A stretch of 21,159 nucleotides of DNA, taken from positions 1 to 21,159 of the forward strand of contig WHUX01000522.1 in NCBI GenBank assembly GCA_015179025.1, read 5' to 3'. A program made the translations under genes and the position numbers. The DNA is from Terfezia claveryi. Lineage: Eukaryota; Ascomycota; Pezizomycetes; Pezizales; Pezizaceae. This document shows positions 8,853 to 18,180 of this stretch, one piece after another; position 1 is the stretch's first letter, and each line of letters starts with the position of its first letter. The notes under the pieces are model-generated. The model saw only the letters and a list, made by a program, of their open reading frames with translations. It did no database searches and was not told the origin of the DNA.

Positions 8853-9056
8853 ATGCCATATCCGCCTACGTATGGACCAGAACCGACCGAGGCACTTCAA
8901 CTAATGACTGCACCAGATTGGAAAAGCCGAATCCCCTTCCTGCTTAGCCTGTCCCGACTACCCTGGAGGAGATGGAGCCCATGTCGTTCCAATGCCGGAG
9001 ATTCGGAGAGATCCACAGCAACTTCATCCCCTCCACCACGTCATGGGCCAGTCTAG
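8853..9056 (+). CDS. Small open frame of doubtful status (67 aa)
   Basis: ATG at 8853 opens MPYPPTYGPEPTEALQL and runs to a TAG at 9054. The first half reads like protein; the second half is Arg/Ser/Pro-rich, and a different frame over the same bases (TTLEEMEPMSFQCRRFG) looks at least as good, so there may be a frameshift or a splice near 8945. No domain is recognised. Low confidence. Confidence 0.2.
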   Translation: MPYPPTYGPEPTEALQLMTAPDWKSRIPFLLSLSRLPWRRWSPCRSNAGDSERSTATSSPPPRHGPV

Positions 9057-9653
9057 GCCATCCTGGAAGGATTCATACTATTCTATTCTTCAATCATTGT
9101 ACGTACCAAGTGGATTGGGATTAATCAATTAGTTAGCTGCATGGAGCATAGTTTATGACGAGAGAACGCATCCTATCATGGCTATTATCTCTCCCCCAGG
9201 CCATTCTCAGCCCTTTTGAAGTTGCATTATGTGCGGCCCGTAAGTATTGAGGTCCGGGGCATGTGGGATATGTATGCGTTCAATATGCAATGCATCAAGC
9301 ACGTTCATGTACTTCCTATTGCGGTATGTACTTGGCCTACAGAGCTGGTTGTAACGCAGACAAGAGGACCCAAAGTCTTGCCAACTCACATTTTAAAAAA
9401 TGTCCAAACCCCTAAACTCCTGATCATTTCAATTACCTTTCTCTCTTTTGCAGAGAGATTCACATTCTGCTAACTCGTCTCTCCATCTATCGATATCGGC
9501 AGTTACCTGGCATCACACTCTTCTACGCATCCTGATTCCCATCTCTGCCTAACCCCCGCTACTCCTTTACCATCGACGGACCCGGATAGCGTTTACACAG
9601 ACTCGAATCTGATGTGACGAGTGAAGTACCGCATAATCCAGATTCGAATAGCC
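9057..9653. other. Intergenic; 9-bp inverted repeat near its end
   Basis: No supported gene. TCGAATCTG (9603-9611) and CAGATTCGA (9639-9647) form a 9-bp inverted repeat with a 27-base spacer just before the coiled-coil gene. Confidence 0.45.
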
Positions 9654-10542
9654 ATGCCACGCAAGCCTCGCCAGGACTAGTGGTCCCGGAAACCACCCCG
9701 CCCACCCCTTGCAGTCGCGCCACGAAACGCTTCACCCCCTGAAACCCTCCCAGAACAGGGAGATGAGATAGCTGATGGAGAGAGTGTCGATCTGCCGCTC
9801 GAAGCCCTCAGAGCATACCTTCGTCCACTTTTAGGAGGCAAAAAAAGATCTTTGAATTTCCATGGTAAACGAATCCACCTTCTCCCAAGCGAAGTTCATG
9901 AAGCATTCTCCCGAGCCCAAAAAGCCCGCGCTAAGACCCTTCATGGACAACTAGCTACATGTTCCTTGTTGCAACATGTATCGTGCCGTGCTGCACGCGG
10001 AACGAAGAAGCAAATAGAAAAGCTGAAAAAAAAGGTTAAGCGTCTCAAAAGGGAAAATAGAGCTCTTGAAAGGGAGCTAGAACTTTGGAAAGAAGCGAGA
10101 GAGCATGCATGCGAGAGGGGTGATTTCTTCCGAAGGCTTTCCAAGAGAACAGTGGAGAAACTGAGGGATGCGGAACATGAGTGGGCGGAGGCGAAAAAGA
10201 ACGGAGAAGATGCTAGAAAGGCACTGAGACTCCTTAGTACAGTGGTCAAGAAGTATAGGAGAAATTTGGGGGCTAGGAATGTGCCTCCGACACCTCCCGC
10301 ACCTCATACCACTCCAGTAACCCCTACAAGTCCTACAAGTCCTACAGTTCCTACATCTCCAACATCTCCTGTATCTCATGAACCCCTGGGGGTAAGTAGC
10401 CTGGAATCTTTCAGGGAAAGATTCGTGTCGCTAATGTATATGAAATCATAGCATAAACCAGGAACTGGCGGTTGAGCAGGTGTTACAGGAACTGGAAAGA
10501 ACTAGGAGGAACGCAATGCAGATCTTACAACAGACGAAATGA
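9654..10542 (+). CDS. Spliced coiled-coil protein with a Pro/Thr/Ser linker, orphan
   Basis: Secure exon 1 is 9852-10391 and exon 2 is 10462-10542 (TGA). Intron 10392-10461 (70 bp) has donor GTAAGT, branch-like GCTAATG and acceptor AACCAG, phase 0. From Met 9852 the product is 206 aa. Residues 1-50 are basic. Residues 52-82 form a charged coiled coil (KKQIEKLKKKVKRLKRE), with further helix to about 140. A (S/P)PT-rich linker at 145-175 is encoded by a 9-bp repeat. The spliced exon adds a second heptad segment (ELAVEQVLQELERTRR), which strongly supports the intron. The frame is also open for 57 codons before Met 9852 (LPLEALRAYLRPLLGG just before it) back to a TAG at 9678, eight codons after an ATG at 9654. 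So the real start is either in an upstream exon (acceptor CTTGCAG at 9714 is good) or the TAG is a nonsense mutation. No known DNA-binding motif is seen. Confidence 0.7.
10323..10370 (+). repeat. Coding minisatellite, period 9 (CCTACAAGT-like)
   Basis: Degenerate nonamers (CCTACAAGT, CCTACAAGT, CCTACAGTT, CCTACATCT, CCAACATCT) encode the Pro-Thr-Ser linker of the coiled-coil protein. Such tracts often change copy number between strains. Confidence 0.75.
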
Positions 10543-11950
10543 TGGTTTGGAACCATCTTGATATTTATCCGACATCTACAGTTCCCGACACAGTCACTAC
10601 CACGAGTTAAATCCTGAAGGAGTCAGAAAATATCTACCAATGGGTTACGAGAAAAGTCAATATTGACCGGCGATTACCTGGCATGATAGACTTGGAGAAA
10701 GGCTTATCATTGTTGTCATTGTTGTCATGAATATGATATTAAAGGTTGGAGATAAGTGGGTTCAAGAGTGGAGGTGTAGGGTTTGATGATTATCGTCATA
10801 TTTACTTGCTTTCTTTCGGCCGGTCTTTGGTGACGCAAGAGATCTTGCACTGGCGTCCATTTATAATTAGCTCTACCCATAAAGGGTTTGATCACTCATG
10901 GAATTATCTTTGGGTTTTCTGGACATGGTGTTATAGGCTTTTCCATCCTAAATTAGGAATACTCAATTCAGGCCAACCAGAATAAGGATAAGCGGTAAGA
11001 AAGTACAGAGATACTTTCAAGATTATGTGTGCTCACTTAATTAGACACTTCCGGGTACTGAAATGCACATACAACTTCTATATGTTTATCCCTATACGGA
11101 ACTCGAATATGCTCAAAAAGAAACATTTTGGATTGTAGTACATTCTACACGTGCAACATAATCACCTATTCACAGTCAATCATCCTTCCAAATCTCTCCC
11201 GCAGGTCTTTATATGTATGCATTGTACCACACTTAAATTCACCCAGTCTCTTCCGGATATTCTTCCCAACCTACAGCTAACATCTGGGTATGTATATCCA
11301 CTGGGATGTCGACTGTCAACCGTATATAACACAGCCCTTAGTCAGGCTGTGTCCACAGTGAGACTACAGTATTTCGAGCTCTTTGAATGGGCTTCAGGAT
11401 CGACCTTCTCGTCCCACCAGAACCCATCGACCTCAAACCGACATCCCGGCTCAAAAGCCGTTTTGGACTCGGGATCAAATCAAAAACCCACCTAGCGTGA
11501 CTAGTACGGTGCAGGCACAGTGTAGATGAGATGATAGGACAAGGCAGAATTGTTGAGGGAGGATTGGAATAGAGCACTTAGAGATATGGAATGGGCGGGG
11601 CTGAATAAGTATGGGGATTCTTGGTTTCTATACGAGGGTTGTATATGGTGCTAACATTCTGAACGACCACAAGAAATATCATCCGGTGAAGAAGGAAAGT
11701 ATTGATATCCACCGCGGTTTTATGTAATTAATAACGTCAATTTCATGATTCGAACATATAGATTGCGAGGACGGTTGGGAAAACTACAGTACGAATGGGC
11801 CGCAACACCACCTGCCTCCATTCATCCTTGGGGTAAACTAGATTGGGAACACAAGAAGGAGAACAGCTGAAATTCCTTACACCTGGTCATATCGGTGGAA
11901 GAGAAATGTTTTGTGGCAAATTGATCGATGCTTGAGGTATGGAAGTGGTA
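10543..11950. other. No firm gene; scattered short open fragments
   Basis: Open frames at 10746-10985 and 11151-11495 lack any support. Two plus-strand fragments without ATG look somewhat more protein-like: 11538-11651 (AELLREDWNRALRDMEW...) and about 11700-11870 (LQYEWAATPPASIHPWGK...). They may be remnants of one decayed gene or chance frames. (TTGTCA)-like repeats occur near 10706. Confidence 0.35.
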
Positions 11951-13600
11951 ATTATAAATACATATTGCCATACCAGTCAGTCCCAAGCACGGAAAAGTAA
12001 ATTACTAACATGAGTGAACAGATGACTAGGGTAATATAAGTTCTTGAAAGCTCTTTAAAGACAGTTCCTCCAACATGTTCTCCGTCAGCGACCAGATCTA
12101 GAACCATGCAGCACAAGATATTACCACAAAGGAGGATCCATGTTGTTTTCCATATACCGTGGTCTCCACTGAAAGACATGATTGCGGGGAATCGGAGATC
12201 CACCGCAATTTCGGGAATATAGGCAGATAAATTCCGTTAGCACATTCCTTATAACCTCTGCCTGCTGACACTGAATCTTGGAAAAGCTTGGTACTTTTAC
12301 GACAGCTTCCTTGATCGACGAAATAACAATGAGTTAAGAGGATGCGCTCTTGGGAGTGCTCTAGGTACCTAACACATGGGTAAAGCTTCTGGTGAATACT
12401 TCATCAGCATATTACTATAGATATAATTCAGGGATATTCAGGAAAACGTACATATCAGGCAGTACAGATCTGGAGTGCCGCAAGAATCATGCCGTATTCT
12501 ACTCCCTGTTAGGAACGCTCTTATAATTGCACCCGAGGCTAATTGGCCACTTGCTAGCATAGGGGCACAAGGAGTTTGAAGATATAAAATATATATGGTT
12601 CATCGGGAATTCTGGCAATAATATGGCACCCTAACACCCCACAATCTTCCGCTTGAGTCTCTGGAACGACGGCTTAATCGTCCGTACCCTTGTTGGAGCT
12701 CGCTAAGCAATGTTTCGCTTGTTCAACACCCCAGAACTTTATTTACCTGGGGTAAAGTTGAAAAATCACACAATCGTAAAGATCGCTTAGTATTCCTAAG
12801 ATACACATATAAAGGACTGACTCCAGAAGACGAAAAGAAGGAGAAAAAGGTGGGCCTTATATACCCGAAAAAGCTCATGGACTTGTCCAAACATTCACGC
12901 TCGTATCACCTGTTTACACTAGCATTCACCTGTCCGAAAACATCTGCACACCCAAGCTTATCCACACCCTTATTCAATTGTCCGAAACCATCTGCATATC
13001 CCCGATGGTGCTTATAACCCTGCAACGTACCAAATTCAACAAGAGTAGCTGTTTTAAAATCGTGGAGTATATCCGCGTGGGGCGAGCAACGGTGCGGATA
13101 TAATATGGCTTCGGAACAAAAGTTTTCAACGCCGGTATTACCTATGGTCCTTCTTCTTCTTCTTGGTATCGTCTTTGAAACGATAGATATCCGAGAAATA
13201 GCGTGGTTGGTTTCCAGAAACGATATTCTCCATGGACATGACGGCACCAGTGCGATGCTCATGAGTAAATCGTAGCAGCAGCAACTAAGCCCAACGGGGG
13301 ATGTTATTGATATTGTTTTATTTATTGAATCCACTTCAGCCGGACGAGCCGACTTCCCCAGAAATTCCCTCGAAGTTTAGGAAGATCTCCCCCAGAAACC
13401 AAGGGTCTAGACTTGGGATATTCTGGAGTCAGTTTTACAGCTGGGCGACCCAAAGCTGTGCCAAATGGAGGTTGGTGGTGGTCTACATCTGTTTTGTGGG
13501 CTGCAAAAAGTATTTGGAGAAGTAGTGGGATCGCTCGTGATATCGGGGATCCAAGGTTATCTGCTCAATACATCGGCTCGAAAATTCGTGGGGTATATTG
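11951..13600. other. No assignable gene; minus strand unusually open
   Basis: Between about 12400 and 12000 all three minus-strand frames stay open for 60-95 codons, so coding sense cannot be judged by eye. One is hydrophobic with an ATG (12203-11952, TM-like YITLVICSLMLVIYF). The minus frame at 13334-12906 contains a short repeat (GYADGFGQLN / GCADVFGQVN) coming from a direct DNA repeat near 12933 and 12978. (TTC)n lies at 13148-13165. No domain is recognised. Confidence 0.35.
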
Positions 13601-13618
13601 ATATAGGGGCTTCTCTGG

Positions 13619-13626
13619 TATAAAAT
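13619..13626 (+). promoter_or_regulatory. TATA box upstream of the AA9 relic
   Basis: TATAAAAT lies 105 bp before an ATG (13731, MKYPDP) and about 230 bp before the first AA9-like segment. It is probably the old core promoter of the monooxygenase gene. Confidence 0.4.
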
Positions 13627-13820
13627 AGACCACGATTTGTTTTTCACTTAAGTCTCATTCCCCATCCACCAGTCGATCCAGAACCCTCTCTCAGAGTATT
13701 TCCACTTTTCCGCAACCAAATTGAACCAATATGAAATACCCCGACCCTTCCCCCGAACTACCATCCCACCGTCAGTAACAACCACTTTATTTACCTAGCG
13801 GAACTAACAACAGCCCTAAT

Positions 13821-14143
13821 CACAGACCGTTTCACTTAGCTCGTTCTGTCACTACTGAGTATCAGTATGTTCGCCAAAACACCAACTACAACTTTCCCGA
13901 CGCAAATGGATCCACAGACTTGAGGTGTAAAATTAGGGGTTGATTCTGGCATCTATATTTCTTGCACACAGATTAGTGTTATTGGTGGCGGGGTCGGCGG
14001 TGCCTCCCTCCGGACTCACTTTCCCGGGTGGATGCTCTGCGACTGACCCCGGTATCAATATCAACATTCACTACCCAGTTTTGACTTCTTATCCAATGCC
14101 TGGTCCGCCGTTTGGCGTGATTAGATTCGTTATGGAATGGTGA
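13821..14143 (+). pseudogene. AA9 (former GH61) lytic polysaccharide monooxygenase relic, middle deleted
   Basis: AA9 enzymes are secreted copper enzymes that cut cellulose oxidatively. Segment 1 (frame from 13851) reads TTEYQYVRQNTNY and NGSTDLRC, matching the N-terminal yVR.t.N....PVTDVTS.dlRC region. Ten codons upstream an in-frame His (13821) sits about where the copper-binding His1 would be. Segment 2 (frame from 13945) reads YISCTQISVIGG, the conserved ..QFYiSC.qi.V.G strand. A one-base frame change in a G run (about 13987-13998) then leads to SAVPPSGLTFPGGCSATDPG and TSYPMPGPP, the classic AA9 C-terminus. Only about a dozen codons separate segments 1 and 2, where an intact AA9 has roughly a hundred residues including the second copper His. 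The Gln of QFY is also lost. No active enzyme is possible. Confidence 0.75.
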
Positions 14144-14708
14144 TTGCGCGAGATAAGATTGGATGGGATTATATATAGCATATATACCACTTGTTTTTGG
14201 GGAGTGGAGTTGAGATAACTAGTAAATAAAATACGAGGAACGTGGAGGGTCAAACTTTCACGAACGTGACCCACATTTCTATTTCATCCCGCTGGACATA
14301 CCGGCATACTGTAAAGATCTTGTTACAGAATCACATATCCCGAGCAGAATGTATTTATTTCATTTACTTATTGTCTCCGGTTGACTCAATCAGACTACGC
14401 TCGACCTTCCTCTCCCAGCTACTTCCCAAACAGGCGCCAAGTACGAAATGGAGAGCGACTTCTGAACTGGACTGGAATTTACTGTAGAGACCCACCGTCT
14501 GCCAGACTAACCCAACGTTTGAGTTCTTGTCCGTTCTGCATTTCAGCGAACTTGGAGGAACCGTCCTGTCAGTCCTTTGCATCGTACCTCCTGTCGCCTG
14601 TCGTTGTTCCCCTCCTCAACGGCTTACAGAAAGGGCATCCTGGACTGCTCTCCCTCCCCGCCTAAGCTCCTATCACTGTCATTTAGTTCCTTTAGCATTT
14701 GTTGGACC
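14144..14708. other. Intergenic and probable leader of the next gene
   Basis: TATA-like TATATATAGCATATATA lies near 14170-14186. Overlapping frames (14381-14665 and 14577 onward, neither starting with a well-placed ATG) precede the Ser-rich gene and most likely are its leader or an unresolved first exon. Confidence 0.4.
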
Positions 14709-15524
14709 ATGCCATCTGAGACCCCACTCGGGACTATTGCTCCTTCCTATCACGAGAATGTTTCACAAGAGCAGAAGGACATAGCGCTAGTAGAGCCCCA
14801 CGAGCTGCAGCTCCCTCCCTCGTTGTCTTCAAGTGTGCTGGAGGAGATATCTGAAACGAGACAGGATTGTGGTGAGGATAGTGGAGATGTATCCAGGAAT
14901 GCTGAATCAGATTCTTCCACCCTTCGTTATGACTCTAGCAGCGCTACTCCTCAATATGATCGAATCCTCAAATCCAGCTCGACCTGGCCAACCCCCGCCT
15001 GGGGCACCTCCTCCCAAGCTACAAGCTCTTCGATGCAAAACTACGATCTTTGCTCTAGTGACGAGAACTTCTGCATTTCCCGCAGGGCACTTCAAAATGA
15101 CTCAGTGAGCAAATTCGACAACGGGTCAATGAGTACAGGAAATACCTCTACCGTCCAAACAGGCAGCTTTGTCAACATGTCCCATGACTCAGACTATGTC
15201 AACTTACGCCAGAAGCCGCAGGAGGTCTTACACTGGTATCGGACGGAGAGGATTAGTGAGGAGCAGGATGAGTGGGAGGTTGTCGAGGTGGGATTAGATG
15301 GGATGATGGATGGAGCTACGGATACAAAGACTCTAGAGGTCATTGGTTATCTTGTGGCAATGATTCCCAGTAGTAGAGAAATTCAGCTACTGGAAATACC
15401 GCAAAGAGTTATACAACTTGAGAGGGAAGTAGTTGGAGATGAGGTTCTTGCTGAGACGGATTTGATTTTTAGTTTTGATGAACTTGTGGATACTGAAGAC
15501 TCCGATTCTGAGGGTGAAGTATAG
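14709..15524 (+). CDS. Ser-rich, acidic orphan protein (271 aa)
   Basis: The frame opens at 14577, but ATG 14709 (ACCATGCC context; MPSETPLGTIAP) is the more likely start. Residues 1-165 are rich in Ser, Thr and acidic residues and look disordered (SSSVLEEISE, SSDENFCISR). Residues 175-271 look folded and acidic (LHWYRTERISEEQDEWEVVE, then TLEVIGYLVAMIPSSREIQL), ending in DTEDSDSEGEV. No signal peptide or known domain is recognised. The stop is TAG (15522). The same frame then stays open for another 61 codons to a second TAG (15708), so the true 3' end could involve a small intron (for example 15519-15563, GTATAG...TTTGAG, phase 0) or a nonsense mutation. Overlap in three frames downstream makes this uncertain. 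Confidence 0.6.
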   Translation: MPSETPLGTIAPSYHENVSQEQKDIALVEPHELQLPPSLSSSVLEEISETRQDCGEDSGDVSRNAESDSSTLRYDSSSATPQYDRILKSSSTWPTPAWGTSSQATSSSMQNYDLCSSDENFCISRRALQNDSVSKFDNGSMSTGNTSTVQTGSFVNMSHDSDYVNLRQKPQEVLHWYRTERISEEQDEWEVVEVGLDGMMDGATDTKTLEVIGYLVAMIPSSREIQLLEIPQRVIQLEREVVGDEVLAETDLIFSFDELVDTEDSDSEGEV

Positions 15525-16021
15525 TCTCCTTCTCTCAGAATTTTGACTTACCCATTGTTTGAGAGGGCAAACAAAAGTGGAGTGGACAATCCAGGAAATC
15601 TTATAACTGGCTTGGTTGAACGAGAAAAAAAGCTGAAGTGCATGTTTTGGTATAACCTGGAGATCATAATTCGCATGAAAAACGAGCAGAAAGTGGGAAT
15701 TTTAAGGTAGACGTTTTTTCTTCGGTCTTTTAGATTCGAATTGACCAGTGATAGGACCTCGATGGGATACAACGCTATGGGAGCAAAGTGTTTGAAATGT
15801 GGAGAGGCACCGAATGGTGTTATCCCCAAAGTGAGGAGCAATTTTCCTGCGGAGGCCTGGATGGTGCATCAGAGTCCAAAGTCGCACCTCCACGACGTTA
15901 CTATCGCGTAGGACGCCCAATTCAAGTGGGATAAAAGTACAATGAATCTCTCTGCCAATCAAGCTGGTCCACTACAGAAGTCACCCGAAAAGGAATTTGC
16001 CAAAATTGGCTACAGACCCAG
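15525..16021 (+). other. Open but unassigned stretch between two genes
   Basis: Frame 0 continues from the upstream gene, broken by TAG at 15522, 15708 and 15909. A second frame is open before the ZZ gene from 15935, running into its ATG. A zinc-knuckle-like CLKCGE occurs at about 15789-15806. Donor GTGAGG (15831) with acceptor CTACAG (16015) would add an upstream exon to the ZZ gene in phase 0. None of these can be proven by eye. Confidence 0.35.
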
Positions 16022-17585
16022 ATGCAGCGAGCACGAAGCCTTCCCGATCACCTAAAGTCGAACGAAGAACGTCTTCTGGAGTGGTTGAATACAGACATTG
16101 ACGGCGAAGCAGCCCCGCTGAGTGCGGAGGTTGCATCTTTTACAATGCAGATGTTTAGATTGTTGAAACCGGGTGGAGCCTTTGGTGGAGTGTTTGCACC
16201 TGGTGGTGCGATGGCTGCCCATCCGGGAACATATCTTGCGGCTCATAGTGCCGTTCTTGGTGTCCTGCCTGCTATCGGTATGAGTAAGTGCAACTGCGTG
16301 CATTGCAACCAGGAGGTGGGAAGACTCGGCTCTGGAGTTTGGTGGAGGTGCAAAGGATGTCCGATGGGAAAAGGATTCATTTGTGGGGACTGCTTTCTAA
16401 GTGGCGGTAAATGTGGTAGTGGGCACATAATTGGCAGCCAATATTCGCATTCCGGGGAAGCTGGCCATGTGCTGGTGCGTCACGGGTACGCATTGAGTGT
16501 GGAGGACTTTCAATATTCGCTTTCAAAACGAATGGCAAGGGGGGCTGATTTGGAAAGTGACAATGTAAGTTCAATCTTGGAGTGACCATCTGGTGATGTG
16601 ATTGATAGAAGATACTGATGCTTGGTGCCGGACAGGAAACGAACTCCCTTCCTCGTGTCACAGAAAGGTTGAAGAGCGAGCCGTACACAGCAGCGAGCTC
16701 GCAATCGAGAACCAATGCAGTATCTGTTCAAGCGAATGATTCGAAAACACAGTTCTTATTCCCACTTGCACCACAGGGCGGAAGCCTGGAGCATATATCA
16801 CCACAAAAGTACTCACCACCGCCACATGTCTTCAAGGCACGAACAGGATCTGTGTCTTCTTTGCTACCTGCAATTCCCACCCCTTCTCCATCAACCCCTC
16901 CACGAGAGACTTTGCGACAGAAACTTACGACTGCAGTAATTACCGCCGCAGCTGAAGGCAGCCAGGACAGCACTACCCCTCTTCTAACAATCAATGTCCC
17001 TGGGAGTATTCGAAACGAGGGACGAGAACCAGGATCTGAGCTCATCACTTCCAACGTGAACAAATTACGTTTCAGTGCAGCCAACAGCAGTGCGAGCACT
17101 CTTGGGATTTCACGCGGAGATGAACAAGAGAACTTCACTGGTGCCGGTACTGGCGGTCTGCAAAGCATCGCAGGTAGTGATGATAGCAGCGAGAGTTCTG
17201 GCTCCATGACTACCGGCGCAGGGGCTATAAAGGCATTCCTTGGCGGATAGGGAATTCGGGATCTCCCGCTCCAAGTGAGCTGATAAATTTAAATTTTGAT
17301 GAGGAAGTTGGACTTGGAGCGGCGGCGGCGTTTGGGAGTGCGGCTGAAAGGTTAGAGTTGGAGTCGAGACCGAAAACCCATGTTGATTCGAAGCTGCAGC
17401 TGCCAGGGGCTCCGGGTTGGGAGGAGGAAGGAGAGAAGATTGTGTTGGAGGGTGAGAGGGAAAGGGCGGAACGGAAGAAGAAAATGGTGGAAGCTGTTGT
17501 TAGGTTGCCTCCCTCGCCGCAGCAACAGCAAGAGGCGGGCACGATGTTATTAGGCAGTGGTAGGGGCAGGGATGTGACTATGTAA
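16022..17585 (+). CDS. ZZ-like zinc-binding protein, three exons (471 aa)
   Basis: Exons 16022-16564, 16636-17173 and 17251-17585 (TAA). Intron 1 (16565-16635, 71 bp) has GTAAGT, ATACTGATG and GACAG, phase 0. Intron 2 (17174-17250, 77 bp) has CAG|GTAGTG and GGATAG; it restores the only long downstream frame. Acceptor 17232 (ATAAAG) also fits, adding six residues. Residues 50-87 are Gly/Ala-rich and hydrophobic. Residues 90-135 hold a ZZ-like module: C92-x2-C95, C110-x2-C113, C121-x2-C124, then C131 and H135 (VWWRCKGCPMGKGFICGDC). ZZ fingers usually mediate protein contacts. Residues 182-360 are disordered, rich in Ser, Thr and Pro. The third exon is acidic then strongly charged (EKIVLEGERERAERKKKM), ending with QQQQ. 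The start may lie further upstream (see preceding entry). Partner and function are unknown. Confidence 0.7.
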
Positions 17586-17929
17586 TACTGTGTCTGACTG
17601 TGATGTAAGGAGTGCTTGGGGAGACGGGGCTAGGGTTACGATGACGTGTCATGCTAGCTCTTCTTGGATTACGTTAGCTAGAAAATCGTCTATAAGCCAT
17701 GACAGTCCACTTGACCACCCAACGCCTGGTCAGAGGTATCAAACCTCGTTCTATAGTACGCCTATTTTTTGCTTTTAGAGAACATGTGCTACAATTGGTT
17801 CAGAAGGGGCTCCTCTTCTCAGGGGGTCTCTGGTACCCATTCCCGATTGCAAGGACCGGGTTTTAGCAAAAGGGAGCCGGGATACAGCTCGTTTAATAGT
17901 ATTTCCAGGAAGTCCTTTACTATACCATA
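17586..17929. other. Intergenic, no gene seen
   Basis: Short frames on both strands (17590-17778 plus; 17990-17775 minus) have no coding support here, apart from the 5' part of the minus frame, which may be the tail of the hydrophobin-like relic. Confidence 0.45.
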
Positions 17930-18180
17930 ATCTCTTTCGACCAATATTAATTATAAAACTGACCACATGTCCATTTTCTTTCCATCTCAATCAATGTATA
18001 CTGTACCCAGGAGCACTCTTCCACCCCGTTCCCTGAAAGCTTGGAATTGCAAATGATCCCTATGACATCAACATCATCAAAATTAGCCAGCCCGTTCCCA
18101 TTCTGGGTTATTGTTTGGGAACTCACTAGTCTTGGCGTATTGAAGAGCTTACCGATTTGTCTGTAAGTCATGTGGGCCCA
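17930..18180 (-). pseudogene. Possible class I hydrophobin relic
   Basis: On the minus strand a GTAAGC donor (18152) and an ACCCAG acceptor (18103) bound a 50-bp intron. The next exon reads NGNGLANFDDVDVIGIIC, then GNGVEECSW, resembling the class I hydrophobin stretch ...VlVGltCspisviG.gg.sCs.... Further on, in another frame, SFIINIG resembles the conserved end FNGLINIGC. Just before the donor, LQTNR stands where hydrophobins often have LQCCN at an intron. Hydrophobins are small secreted proteins with eight Cys that coat fungal surfaces. Both Cys pairs (CC) and the last Cys are missing, and a frame change separates the two parts, so this would be a dead copy. The unspliced frame 18171-17947 is the alternative reading. 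The match is by eye and weak. Confidence 0.35.

Noticed and set aside
12906..13334. 142-residue minus-strand frame
   Set aside because: No domain or splice support; its only internal pattern comes from a short DNA repeat, and the plus strand is also open over part of it.
14242..14665. Overlapping frames on both strands upstream of the Ser-rich gene
   Set aside because: Mutually overlapping in three frames, with no ATG in good context; more likely leader sequence.
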